64,000 nucleotides of DNA, taken from positions 29,747,277 through 29,811,276 of the forward strand of contig NC_063259.1 in NCBI RefSeq assembly GCF_019578655.1, written 5' to 3'. A program made the translations under genes and the position numbers. Source of the stretch: Ricinus communis (taxonomy: Eukaryota > Streptophyta > Magnoliopsida > Malpighiales > Euphorbiaceae). The notes under the pieces were generated by a model, which had not been told where the DNA came from, did no database searches, and saw only the letters and a program-made list of their open reading frames with translations. Of the stretch, positions 25,211 through 36,837 are shown one piece after another. Positions within the stretch are counted from its first letter, which is position 1. Each line of letters starts with the position of its first letter.

Positions 25211-26091
25211 TGATTGAAGTCAAATAACAATTGATCATCAAAATAACTATATATGCTTTTTCTATATTAGGGGCCTCTGATTTGTCGGTTGGGTGGTGTC
25301 TTTCAAGTGTTTTGAATAGGGAAAGATTTGTGTTTGTGTGTTTAGATACTGATCAAGGTTTAGGGATTAAAAAATTAGGAAGACATAACTGAATAATAAC
25401 AGAGACTAAGAGTTAGAGAGTGGTGTGATTTGGTAGCTGCTTCCTTTGTTGCGGTGAGGGTCGGGAGGAAAGAATTCGGGACTCGAGACCGAGACGATAG
25501 TCGCTAGAGATGTGCTACAACTGCGGGACAATGACGCGTCACCTTTACGACGATCTTCTTCATTTTCTGTTCACGGTATTGCCCCTGCTGTGACTGTCAT
25601 AATGACTATTTGCCCCCTGCTTTTTATGTGATACTACGCTACGCGCCCCCTGCTGTGACTAGTAGTATGTTTTAGTAACTTTTTGTTTTATAATATTAAA
25701 TATTAACTACTTATTACATAAAGTTTGAATAAATTCATGTGGGATCAAAGCTTAATTTAGTCAATAATTTGCCCAAATTTAGTTCCACATGCCACCTGAG
25801 CTGCCTTGACTTCACTTTGAGACTAACTTGGTATTTTACAAATGGAATTACACAACAGCCTTCGTCTACCTCAATACCTATTAGATTAACATTTTATTTT
25901 TAACAACCCTCCATTTTTACATTTGAAATCTAAAGCCATTGGAAGATAGAAATAATGGAGTTATAATAGTTACCGTTTTATAAGACAAAAAAAAGATCAC
26001 TATTCCTATTTTGCATCACATAAATACACTTTTTGTAAATCAAAATTATATTTGTAGAAGATATGACAACGGTCATGATTTCTTATCAAGC
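25211..26091. promoter_or_regulatory. ZFWD upstream region
   Basis: Contains the 5' leader and promoter of the ZFWD gene on the minus strand, including a less AT-rich part at about 25430-25660. No other feature recognised. Confidence 0.45.
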
Positions 26092-26700
26092 ACTTATTTA
26101 GTTCAACTGAACAATGCAGTTGTTAACTAATGGTTGATAAATGATAAATTAAACTATTTAGGTATAATTTTATTAGTTATTAATATGTTAAATGACCATT
26201 GAAAGTATAATTTATTATTAAATATATTTTATTATATTTAATAATATAAATTAATAAAATAATTTATAATAATTAAAAAATTATAATTAATTTTTTAACT
26301 CAATAGTATTTATTATTAAAAATATTTATAAAATTTATTTTAAGAATAAAAATTTAAATTTAAATTTTATTAATAAAAATTAAAAATTTTAAATACTATA
26401 GTTTTAAATATTATAATTATTTAACTATTAAAAATAATAATTATTTATTTTAAAAAATAAAATTTAATTATATTAAATCAATTTACAGTAAGTTATTGTC
26501 AATAAATTTTAATAAAAATAATAGTGTTCAAATAAATAAATAAAAACAAATCATTAATCAGCTGATAAAAAAAAATTTAAAATAGAATAGATATAATCAG
26601 CGGCTAATTAAGAATAAATTAGCTATCAACTGTTGTTTTTTAAATTTTTATTAAATATTTTAATATAATTGTTTAGTAAAAAACAACTAGCAGCTGCATC
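26092..26700 (-). mobile_element. AT-rich MITE-like element, copy A
   Basis: About 600 bp, extremely AT-rich, non-coding. Read in reverse complement it aligns with the segment at about 62340-62957. Shared strings include AAATTATACTTTCAAT.GTCA.TTAACATAT, AATTTAATTTATCA, AACTGCATTG.TCAG and AATTATATTAAAAT.TTT.ATAAAAA. The CAGCTGATAGCTGATT-like subterminal words recall hAT-type plant MITEs. Exact ends and target-site duplication could not be fixed by eye. Confidence 0.65.
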
Positions 26701-28178
26701 AAAAAAAATCTTCTAAATTTCTTTTTTTATGATTATCAATTTCAGCAAAAATGATCTCCTAATTATGATATCAGATCTTAAAAACCCAATATCTCTATTT
26801 AAAAAAATACAAAACATAGTTTGTTTAGATCCTAAGCATTACCGAAATCGCAAACGCTTTGAACAAAATATTTGTAATCTATCAGTGCTTTGAAGAAAAT
26901 GGATTGGGAGCTGCAGAATCTTATATGGGATGATAATCTGGTCCACGTCAATTTGGTAAGACAGAAGCACATGTGCTCCTCTTACCAATTTGGAAGTGCA
27001 AATGCCTTAAAGATTCAAAATTTAAGTACACAATGGCACCGGTCAGTCGGGATAAGATCTAGTCGTGGCTCTTTGAGCCATGTCTAGGTGGTAAGTTTCA
27101 AGGCTTCAGCCCCTCCCCGAGCTAACAAAAGCACAAGAGGGCTATTAAGTTCTGGTGAACAGGTACCAAGTGCTATTTGATGTATTGTATCATTTCAGAC
27201 TCTAATCCATCTCCAATTCGTTCCTGCCACTCTTCCAAAGGATATTTCTTGTGAACTTTGAGTTTCATAAAACTACATAGGGGAAAACTATGTCACTGCT
27301 CATAGGACTAATATACTACACTAGGCTGTGCCCGTAGTATTAACAAATGAAACATATCACCAGTGCACTCAAATACTCCACTTGCCATTGCCAACCAACC
27401 AGATATAGTCCAAGCACTAGTTTGCAGGATGCCCATACCATCTGACATCTATAAATTTGCCTGAAGATACAATAAATCTGCAGTTATTGCAAGCAGACAT
27501 TCCTCTCCCATGCATATCATTCATTTTGCTTAATCCTGCACTAAACTTGATTCCACAGAAACTAAAAAAACGTCAGACCATCTCATACTAAAACTAAATT
27601 ATCTAGATTTCAGGATCTCCCATGTGAGGTAGCCTAAACTGGCTGTGTCTGGCTAACCTGGTGATCCTTAGAAAAGACACCAGACAGCAAAAACAAAACA
27701 CAGTAATTATTTCCAAATGCGGAGTAAATTTTTGAAAGCAAGGACGAGTAAAGAATTTTAGAGCTACTCAACATTGCTGCCTCCATCATGCAAATATGAA
27801 CCAAAAAGAGAATCACAATACAACTTTACGAACAGCTGCAGATGGTCTGAAACAATATTGATTGGGGCCAAAACATGTCAGGGAAAGGAAAATCATAATA
27901 TCACGTAAACCTTCTAAAACCATTATATATTATACGAACTAAATCAGAAGAGTCACTTCATTAATTCCAGAGTAATCAGTTGTCATGAGAATCAGTAATT
28001 ACATAAACCAGCAAGCAAGTCAAATTGCACCAGCTAGCAAAGGGGAAACAATTCTTTCTTACTAGCAACTTTCTCCCTTGTGATTGCAACAGCTAACAGA
28101 AATATTAGAACTCCATTTAGCCTATAAATTCTAATTCCCAAGAAAGTCCGCATGTGTCTATGTGTGTGAGTGTGCGCC

Positions 28179-28240
<62 letters not shown>

Positions 28241-28499
28241 ATGAACATATCTCATATTGAGATAGTATTTTCTATGTTTCACATATTTACAATACCAAAA
28301 GAAAAATTGCTCAAAGTGAAAGGCAAAGAACACTAGAACATGAGACAAACGAGGCATTGGGGGGCTAGGACATACATCAAACATAAGAAAGATGGAATGA
28401 GAATATAGAAACATGACATTAGAGGACTTTACAGAATCCAAAACCTCCAACAAGTAAAATGTGGAAAAACCCACAGGTAATCAAGAACTTGTGATATAA
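26701..28499. other. Intergenic with a compound microsatellite
   Basis: No gene can be supported. An open frame at 26890-27087 encodes MDWELQNLIWDD and so on, but lacks a recognisable family and any clear continuation. The Ycf20-like 3' UTR probably occupies the right end. The (GT)n(GA)n repeat is listed separately. Confidence 0.4.
28179..28232. repeat. Compound (GT)n(GA)n microsatellite
   Basis: About 11 GT units pass directly into about 15 GA units. It lies roughly 270 bp downstream of the Ycf20-like stop codon. Confidence 0.95.
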
Positions 28500-28967
28500 T
28501 TAACTAGCCAGCTTGAAGGCGTCAATGAAGAGTCCATAAGTGAACCCCATCTTGAAATTGTTAAGAAGAGCAACAGGAAAGGTTACCTTTGGCCGGCTGT
28601 AATAAAATCTTGTTACATACTCTGTCAAAAGAACACAAATCACTGCAGCTATAACATCATTTACACCTAAAGCTCCAAATGACAGAGAAATAGTTTGCGC
28701 CACATAAAATCCACCCAACAAGGAGATTCCACCAAAAAGTGCCCTTCTTGAAGGACTTCGAAAGTAGTTCCTGGAGAATTCAGGAACGCGTCTAATAATA
28801 TCGACTAGTCTTTGAGGACCTCCATTATCCTGCACAGCTTGGATGCTGAGAAGCCCCCGTGACGATCTCGAAATGAGCATTCCATATTTCCCACATGAAA
28901 CTCTTCTTTGAAAACCAAAACCCAATTTGAGAGGGACTGTTTGGATCAAACCTATAGACAGTGCCAT
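28500..28967 (-). CDS. Ycf20-like plastid membrane protein
   Basis: 155 residues from the ATG at 28967; the frame runs slightly further upstream but without an ATG. The N-terminus (MALSIGLIQTVPLK...) is a Ser/Arg-rich transit peptide. The DUF565/Ycf20 domain follows, with RRVPEFSRNYFRSPSRRALFG, two hydrophobic segments (about 76-98 and 102-122) and the family ending FKMGFTYGLFIDAFKLAS. Nuclear Ycf20 homologues in Arabidopsis affect non-photochemical quenching; the chloroplast location is inferred from that family and the leader. An upstream 5' UTR exon and intron look likely: donor at 29641/29640 (GCAG then GTAAAT), acceptor at 29008 or its duplicate at 29129. A 121-bp perfect tandem duplication begins 2 bp upstream of the ATG. 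Confidence 0.88.
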   Translation of the reverse strand: MALSIGLIQTVPLKLGFGFQRRVSCGKYGMLISRSSRGLLSIQAVQDNGGPQRLVDIIRRVPEFSRNYFRSPSRRALFGGISLLGGFYVAQTISLSFGALGVNDVIAAVICVLLTEYVTRFYYSRPKVTFPVALLNNFKMGFTYGLFIDAFKLAS

Positions 28968-28968
28968 T

Positions 28969-29210
28969 GGAGACAATATCCTTCAAAGAGTCGACCAATT
29001 ACCTATACTGGAACAGAAGAATGAAGAATAAGTTGTTGTAACCTATTAGATTAGACTAATAAATACTCCAATGTGAACAGAAAGAAAGAGGAGACAATAT
29101 CCTTCAAAGAGTCGACCAATTACCTATACTGGAACAGAAGAATGAAGAATAAGTTGTTGTAACCTATTAGATTAGACTAATAAATACTCCAATGTGAACA
29201 GAAAGAAAGA
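28969..29210. repeat. Perfect 121-bp tandem duplication in the Ycf20-like leader
   Basis: Two head-to-tail copies (28969-29089 and 29090-29210) show no difference by eye. Each contains, on the minus strand, CTTCTGTTCCAG, a good 3' splice site, so the predicted 5' UTR acceptor is present twice. The array touches the start codon context. Either a very recent duplication or an assembly artefact. Confidence 0.95.
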
Positions 29211-29640
29211 AAAAATATTGGTACAAGAATCAAAACGAAAGGGCTTCTATATGGCCATTTTTGCAAAGCCCCTTAAACATACTTCAGTAATCTTCTGGTG
29301 ATTTTGGCTGATATAAGACCCTAAATTAAATTCTCTCAGATCACAACTTCAGAATAATTTTTTTCCACAGCACAAACAAATTGTTAAAACATTTAAGTTG
29401 ATGATATAACTAAGAGGCTGTTGCCTAGTTTTATTGCAGTACATAAATCAGAACAAACCATTCATATTTTGAAACCTGATACAGTAATAAATTAAATATG
29501 CTTTTTCTTTTTCTAAGAAAAGAAGGAAACTTTTTAATGAGTACCAGCGCAGTTAGTGAAAACAGTATGCATACAGGTGAACGAATAAAAAAGCAGAACT
29601 GATAGGGTCACTAAAGTGAGGATTGTAAGAGTAAATTTAC

Positions 29641-29776
29641 CTGCAAATCCAAAACTTTGAGCTTGCATCTTGCACGAAATCACTTCACAAACAGCATCAG
29701 AGAGAATGAGAGAGAGGAAGAGAGATGGCAAGAGAACTAGGAGAAAGAAAGATTGACGTTTTCGACCACATACCAT
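29641..29776 (-). other. Probable 5' leader exon with an upstream ORF
   Basis: An ATG at 29776 opens a frame beginning MVCGRKRQSFFLLVLL, with a long hydrophobic stretch. If spliced at 29641 to either duplicated acceptor, it ends two codons later (GTA TAG), giving an uORF of about 46 codons upstream of the Ycf20-like start. Alternatively this is an unrelated chance ORF. Confidence 0.35.
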
Positions 29777-29829
29777 TTTCTTCAATTACGCAAATACGGC
29801 TTGTCGTAGTGTAGCTTACAGTGAGTTAA

Positions 29830-31012
29830 GAAGCTAAGAGCTAAAGTATTTCAATTTTTTAGCCTTTTGGGGAAAAAGAGAAAAGATATTATTCCTTACA
29901 CAGCTAAACAAGTGACAAAAGGCGACAGGCAATTTACGATCTTCCGCGACATTCAATAACAAAATATATTAAAAAAAAATAAAAATCAAAGGACATCAGT
30001 GCTTATTACAGTATTACTAGTGATTAAACAAAAATTAAACTGGGACTTGAAGTCCGAGGAAAGGATAGCTTTCAATTTTCAAACCACCACAGAACAAACA
30101 CAACGGGTGTGAATCATACCATTAAAAGAAGGAAAAAAAGAAAAAGAAAAAAGAAGAAGAGAGTGAGAGCCCACAGGGACAGACAGAGCAGGGGGTTCTC
30201 TGTCTCGGGTACCTAAAACACAACGGACTCCTTCTGTGGTCCACTCTCTCCTCTCTCTAATTCGCTAACTAGGTCTCCTTTTTCTTTCTCTGTGCATATA
30301 TCTATCTCTACTGTACTTAGTTTATTTTACGTTGTTTTTGGAATAAAGATTTTGAGTTTATTTTACGTTGTTTTTGGAATAAAGATTGGGATCTGGGTTG
30401 TCTTGTTGCCGTTTTAAATTTGATGGGTCATTGTTGTTGAACTTTGTTTTGTTTTGTTTTTTTTTTTACATATTTGGAGGGTATTCTGAGGTATTTAATT
30501 CATGTTTGTTGCTGGCTTACTTGCTTGGAACTTTATTTATGTATGTATGAGAGGTTAAACAAGCTAATTTGTTTATGAATAAACTGTGATGTATCTGAGT
30601 AAGTTGCTTTGTTTGTTTTTCTCTGCATAGGTTGATCTCACTCTATTTTCTTTTTTCTTTTTCTTTTTCCACTGCAGTATCGTTTCAGATCTAGCAGATA
30701 TTAAGTCTAATTCCACGCTGAGATGTCAAGTACCTAAATTGTCTAGATACATGGTATTATATCTATCGCGGTTAGTGTCACTATCACCTTTCAACAACCG
30801 GCCATGAGAAGCTTCTTTTACGATTTGACCTCAAAGTATGGTTTTGGTGAATGGTTACGCGAGCTAAATAAAGAATTTTGACTTGAAAATCATAGGAGAC
30901 CTATTAAATTGTTAGAAAAATAGGCGGTTAATTGTTTGACAACTCCAAATTCATATTTTTAGAGTGACATTTGGATTGGCAACTTTGGCTTGGTTGGGAG
31001 CTAGATATTGGT
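29830..31012. promoter_or_regulatory. Divergent promoter region, Ycf20-like and PEPKR2-like genes
   Basis: About 1.2 kb between the leader exon of the minus gene and the ATG of the plus gene. It holds a pyrimidine-rich leader near 30220-30300 (TCTCTCCTCTCTCT), a likely 5' UTR for the kinase, and a 36-bp tandem duplication at 30319-30390. A 5' UTR intron for the kinase is possible because TTTTTAG occurs at about 30957-30962. Confidence 0.5.
30319..30390. repeat. 36-bp tandem duplication upstream of the kinase gene
   Basis: AGTTTATTTTACGTTGTTTT followed by TGGAATAAAGATT occurs twice with a 36-bp period. It lies in the probable 5' UTR or leader intron of the kinase gene. Confidence 0.93.
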
Positions 31013-33221
31013 ATGGCTGTTGCCAAGTGCAACAGCAGCTATAATTTGTTGAAACAGCCATGCACTTGTTACACAATTTCGAGCTTAACTCAAACTATTT
31101 TGGATACAAATCAGACATCAAATTTGAAAGACAGGTATCTCCTCGGCGAGCAGCTGGGTTGGGGACAGTTTGGGGTTATTAGAGTGTGCACAGATAAATT
31201 CAGTGGAGACTTATTTGCTTGCAAATCCATTGCTAAGGATAGACTGGTAACATCAGATGATGCGAGAAGTGTCAAACTTGAGATTGAGATAATGACTAGG
31301 CTATCTGGGCATCCAAACGTTGTGGATCTCAAGGCGGTTTATGAGGATGAGGATTATATCCACTTGGTAATGGAGCTATGTGCTGGAGGTGAGCTTTTTC
31401 ACCAGTTAGAGAAGCATGGACGATTCTCAGAGACTGAGGCTAGGGTTCTCTTCAGGCATATGATGCAAGTGGTGTTGTATTGTCATGAAATTGGGGTTGT
31501 TCACAGGGACCTGAAGCCAGAGAACATACTATTGGCAACAAAAGCCTCCTCTTCACAGATTAAATTGGCAGATTTTGGTCTTGCAACCTACATTAAACCT
31601 GGTATTCTTTTGTGTTCATTCTTTTCCTCTATTTTATTGTTCAGTACTTGTTTAATGACTTGAAGATTGGATTCTGTTATATCAGGTCAGAGTTTGCATG
31701 GAACAGTTGGGAGCCCATTTTATATAGCTCCTGAGGTATTGGCAGGGGGATATAATCAGGCTGCTGATATTTGGAGTGCAGGGGTGATTCTTTACATTCT
31801 TCTCAGTGGAATGCCGCCATTTTGGGGTAAGACTAAGTCACAGATATTTGATGCTGTGAGGGCAGCTGATCTGCGGTTCCCATCTAATCCTTGGGATCGT
31901 GTAACTGAATCTGCTAAGGAGTTAGTCAGGGGGATGCTCTGTACTGACCCCTCACTGAGGCTTACTGCGCAACAGGTTTTAGGTAGGTTAAATACTTGCA
32001 TTTCATTTTGCTAGAAAATTCTTACCTATTTCTATTCATAGATGCAAATGACCATTCTGTTATGTATTCTGGCGGACATATCGGAAGTATAAATGATGAT
32101 TATTTATACTTTCTAGTTATTTCATATAGTATGCATGATATTCATCAAAATAGCAAGACTCATAGTAGAGGCATCTGAAGATATGATGTGCAGAACTAGA
32201 CTGCAAAATACTAAATCAAACAGATAAGCTCAACTGAGTTCTTAATGGTTTTTAGCAAAAATTGGAGCATTCATGACATAGATGTGCTCATGAATGGCAG
32301 CCAATATGCGGTGCTGTGAACTGGTGTTGATGGGATTCAAAGCCAAGATATTGCACCATTCTGTTTTGCTAATTAGCCATAAACATTGAGTATACCACTC
32401 TCAACTTCTCTGATGTGTTTTTGATTTGATCGAAAACTTATTCTTTTTGTAGATCATTCCTGGATGAAGGATGACGGACAATGTTCTGAAGCACCTGATC
32501 AATGTCAGAAGAAAAGTTGTGGAGGGTGGGATTTAGGTGGTGGCTCTTTCTCTACATTGATGGCCCAGAATCAGAACATCAGCTTTGGTGCTGGATCACC
32601 TATTATTTGTGATGTTGAGTCACCTACTTTCAAATGCAGATCATCATTCTCTTCTTTTCTTGTAGAAACTTCAACACCTTGCTTTGTATCGGGCCTTTTT
32701 TCCTTCCGTAATAGTGATGATTCTAATGCCTTGGAATTTTCTTCACCTATATCCTCAATCCCAAGCTTTGCATTCTTCAGCCCTGGTCCTGTGACTGAGC
32801 AAGGGAGCTGTACATTGGATCTCCCAAATAAAAAATCTAGTATAATTCCAATTCATGGAGGTAATCAGGTTTTCTTTCTTTGATACCTCGCAATACAATG
32901 ATGTAGTAGAATTTATATATGATGTGATCTAGTTATATATTCTATTTTGCAGAAGTCAGTTTGGAGAAGATGCTCGTATTGCCAAAATCTTCTCTTTTCT
33001 GTGGGCCTGAAGCTAGACAAATACAGCACAAGCAAGCTGAAGTTAAGAGGTCATGGGGAGCCATTGGGTCCAGGATGGGTGTTCACAGTAAGAGGAACCG
33101 TACAATTGGTCTTGGGGAGCATGAGCAACTTGATCTTGTGGTGACCAAGTCAGTTATACGTTGGGCGTCATGCACCCATCTTCCAAGTGCGCCATCTCTT
33201 AGGTCTTCTCTGGTATGTTGA
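31013..33221 (+). CDS. PEPKR2: PEPKR2-like serine/threonine protein kinase
   Basis: 520 residues in four exons: 31013-31601, 31686-31982, 32453-32860 and 32953-33221. It is a CDPK-SnRK superfamily kinase without EF-hands. The Gly loop is GWGQFG (49-54), the catalytic Lys is 71 (ACKSIAK), the catalytic loop is HRDLKPEN (164-171), the DFG motif is at 187-189 and APE at 211-213, so it should be active. The C-terminal part (about 295-520) is Ser-rich and ends with RNRTIGLGEHEQLDLVVT and IRWASCTHLPSAPSLR, which I recognise from PEP carboxylase kinase-related kinase 2 proteins. Despite that name, PEPC phosphorylation by PEPKR2 is not established. The start was chosen as the first ATG in the frame; a further upstream coding exon cannot be excluded. 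Confidence 0.9.
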
Positions 33222-35287
33222 AGCTTTGAATACCTGGCTGACAATCTAACTTAATATACAAATGGAGGTATAGCGGATGATTGAAGCAGAGAAAGTGGTA
33301 TGCTCACACGAGTTTCTAATAACCAATGTGTTTGTAATATGTTTGTTATAGTCTTGTGCTGTTGAATCATGGTTCTTAGAAGCGTTGTGATTTGGTTGAT
33401 GTGTTTCTCCAGTTATTTTCAGTTGGTTGCTTGTTAAGTAGCATGGGTAACAAGCTGTGAGCAATAGGCTTCTGCCTTGTGTATAAAGTTGGATTTTCAT
33501 AGTATGAAGTTTTCCAGGTTTCTTTTTCTTTGTGTCCCCATAAATGCAATCCTCTCCAGACACTTTCACTTTCTTTTCTGTCAAGTTTCTGGGTGAAGTT
33601 AGAGTACTCCCCACTTATTATCATGACTTCACCCTATAAGATAATTCCATATTTTCATCTAGGGATGATGTCCTTGCTTGAAATTCTCGGTCAAACTTTT
33701 TCTTTGCCGAGTCATTTATTTTAAAATACATACATCAGTGATTCAATGTCGAGGACTCCAAGTCTTAGCAATCTTGAAGCATCACTACAACAGCTTTTAT
33801 TGGCAGTCCAATTTTTTTGTCTGAACAGCTAGTGCTGCGGCCAATAAAACTGGGGACATCACACCATGTGGGGTGATGATGAAGACCCTTTTGATAATAA
33901 AAATCAGGCATTTGAATTGCCATGGTCGGGACAGGGAAATATTGCTTTTAATGCTTTACAATGTTAGTTTTTGCTAAAAGGACTACACGCCCAGGAATGC
34001 AGAGCTGTCTCAAATAAGCACAATTATGCAGGGCAGGCATGGTATTCTCCTCCTGTCGTAAGAGACATAAGGACATTCTCAGGGTTGGTCTGTCCTAAAA
34101 ACATTTTTCATTTTCAAGACCCACTTCAAGTAGTCTTAGAAATTCCATCAGAGTGTTGGACCAATACTGCAAGCAATCGTAATTGAGAGCTAAAACAGTA
34201 GCAAGAGCAATCGTTTTGTGTGTCATTCTTTTTCTTCTTGAGATAATTACAGACAACTGTATGAAATTTACCCCATTTTACAATTGCGTCTCTTTATTTT
34301 TCTCTCTAAACATACATTATCGTCCCTCTATTTTATATTAATTGATGTCATGAAACAAAACTCATGGAATAAGTTATTTTATAAAATAAATTCTCAGGAA
34401 CTAAAATAATGTAGTATTGAAATTAGTTTGTCATTTTACACTCCACTAACTGTTTCATGAAATGGTAAACGTCAAAACAGAAGTGCAGAACAAGATAAAT
34501 CTTAGAGGAATACTTGTATTTATCCTTTTCATTTTCTCTCTTTTAACTTAGTTTACATGATTTTCTTTTATTTCTTTTTCTCAATATTAAAGTATTACTA
34601 ATGGTTTTTTTAATATAATAAATAGTAATATCTAAACATAAAACACAACTTTTAAAAAACTTCCAATGAACTCTTTATAATTTGCTCTATGTCAAGTATT
34701 AAGAATTTTGATTTTTCTTTACTTTCTTTTTCTAAGTGTTACCAAAAATTTATAAATACTAAATAATAAAATGCATAAATATTTATAATACATTTATTAA
34801 ATTCAAAATATTTAAAGAATCAAACAAAGCTAAAGTCTTATTTTACGAAATTACTCTTTATAATTTGGCTATAATACTTTTTACCAGTGTAAAAATCCAA
34901 ACCAACTAACTCAGATTAATTTTCAAGTCAAAACTAGTGACTCAAAATAACTAATTAAAATGAATTAGTAATGGAGCTTTAAAGTGCATAAACAATTCTT
35001 TCCTCTCATTTTGGAGCGATCTGGGGCTTTACAATGTATGGAAATAATCCTCATAGTAGACTTGGCTAAGTGGCCATCACATCATTATAAAAATCTTTGG
35101 GTGTAAAAGGATAAGATCCAAAACTGAGAACACAATCCAACCTCATGTTTTGAGGCGCCTGATTTCACGAAAATTGCTACTTCGTATACTTTTGGTTTGG
35201 TCACGTCAGTTACCTCGAATCTGTGCCTAAACATAATTTCTCCTCATTTTCAGTTGAGTAGAAGTCATTAGCAAAACTATTTGGAAA
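33222..35287. other. Intergenic, kinase 3' UTR and AT-rich spacer
   Basis: The kinase 3' UTR occupies the first few hundred bases. At 33783-33850 a CACTACAACA start followed by TTTTATTGGC and, about 34 bp later, GCCAATAAAA gives a small hairpin reminiscent of a CACTA element end. No gene is supported. Confidence 0.4.
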
Positions 35288-36179
35288 ATGGATTGCAGGA
35301 TAAACACCTTACACCCTCCAAGTCTTTACAAATTTTCCGCAAGAAAACCATCATTTACTAGTAAAATTATTGCTTTTTCTTCTTCTACTCCACCAAACCA
35401 AGTAGTATCGATTTCCACCACCACATCCACATTCCCGAAAACTGATAATTATACTGTGAACTTCAAAACTTTGGAAGCTTGCAAGCTTGGCATCTCAAGA
35501 TATCCCGACTTTGAATACAATGCTGAAGGTGGAACAGGAACTGGGTTTGCTACCAAAATCAAGAAAACTGACTTGAACGATGAGATTTCTGTTTCTTTTG
35601 ACCTGAAAACTCTGTATATTCCACCATTGACAAGTGGAACCACCAAGTTTTTAGGATTGCCAATGCCACCAGGCTTGAAGATTGATATCGTCCCTGAACT
35701 CTTCCAAGGGACCATCAACAGAGATTCTGGAAAGGTAGCTTGTGCTGCTCTGCTTCATTTCATACGGCACAACTCGAGAAAATGACGTCTTTTGGGAAAC
35801 AACAAGAAGCTAATACCTGAAATATCCCCTCTTGCAGAACTGTTCATTCTTTGATTCAAAGATGTTACCACTAACTGCCTGTTTTTGCTGTCTGTTTTGA
35901 TAGGTTGATCTTGAATTCATGGCCAAGTTCTGGTTTTCTGTCGGGAGCATCTATAAAGCTCCTTCTCTTCTTGTAAAGACAGTCTTGACTTCAGAAGAGT
36001 CGAATGGAGTGATTCGAAGTGCACGAGGTGAAAGGTTGGACAGAGAAGGAAAATGCAGATTGGTTGGTGTGGCAACTGTGGAACCAATTGACGATTTCTT
36101 CATGAACACCTTCCTTGGCCTTCCTACTGAATGCCTCGCCAATCTCAATGCTTTCATTTCGTTTCCTGAATCTTATTGA
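35288..36179 (+). CDS. Plastid-targeted conserved protein of unknown function
   Basis: 240 residues in two exons (35288-35734 and 35904-36179; GT-AG, phase 0). The first 60 or so residues are Ser/Thr/Lys-rich with few acidic residues (FSARKPSFTSKIIAFSSST), consistent with a chloroplast transit peptide. The mature part starts near TVNFKTLEACKLGISRYPDF and contains GGTGTGFATKI, a predicted beta-rich stretch (ISVSFDLKTLYIPPLTSGTT), a Pro/Gly segment (LGLPMPPGLKIDIVP) and ends LGLPTECLANLNAFISFPES. No transmembrane segment or known catalytic motif is evident. I recall similar uncharacterised green-plant proteins but cannot name a domain. Its stop codon faces the ABCB28-like 3' end, about 660 bp away. 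Confidence 0.82.
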
Positions 36180-36837
36180 GCATGTAAAGAATACCAGACT
36201 CAGTACTTCAGAATAATGTAGCAATTAATACAGATAATAAAAAATAAACACTTTTGAGTCACAGTATATATAACAGTCTTCATTTTTAGTCATATCATCT
36301 ATTGTATAATGATATTTCACATGTTCTATAGATTAAAACTTGAATTAAATACCAACAACCAAAACAACCCAGAAAAGAAACACCATGGCTATAAATAACT
36401 GAGAATCAATGCAGTAATTGCCAATAACCATTACAATTATTACTATCAACAATTGTTCTGAGAGAAAACTAACAATAATCCTTGAACTCTAGCTATCTGT
36501 AATATCTTAAAATCTCATCTGTTCAACAATGAATAGGCAGCATCATGCCCCTCTTGTGTTAAATAATCTCCTATAACTTAACACACAATAATGTCACTGA
36601 TTATCAGCAGAAGCTCTTCCTCACTTTAAGCTCTGCATCACTCCTTGGGCAACCATTTTCCCACTTCTTTTAAAATGCAATGTTTGGAGTGTCTACACAA
36701 CGGGAAAGAAAACTCAGGGCAAAAGCACAACAAGAACTGTGTATGAAGCAAGAAGCACCATGGAGTCCAATTAGAAAACTAAATACCAACTTGCTGAATA
36801 TTTCTTCAACTATTAATAATGTATTGCAATTTCAATG
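36180..36837. other. Convergent intergenic region
   Basis: About 660 bp between stop codons of the unknown plastid protein and the ABC transporter. It carries both 3' UTRs. Nothing else seen. Confidence 0.5.

Noticed and set aside
26890..27087. ORF starting MKKMDWELQNLIWDD, reminiscent of an SBP/SPL N-terminus
   Set aside because: No SBP domain or following exon could be found, and the similarity is only a few residues.
28034..28474. Minus-strand ORF with Ser-Leu and Thr-His repeats
   Set aside because: It is a translation of the (GT)n(GA)n microsatellite and probable 3' UTR.
30158..30172. GAAGAGAGTGAG resembles part of miR156
   Set aside because: It sits in low-complexity purine sequence, the ends mismatch and there is no hairpin partner.
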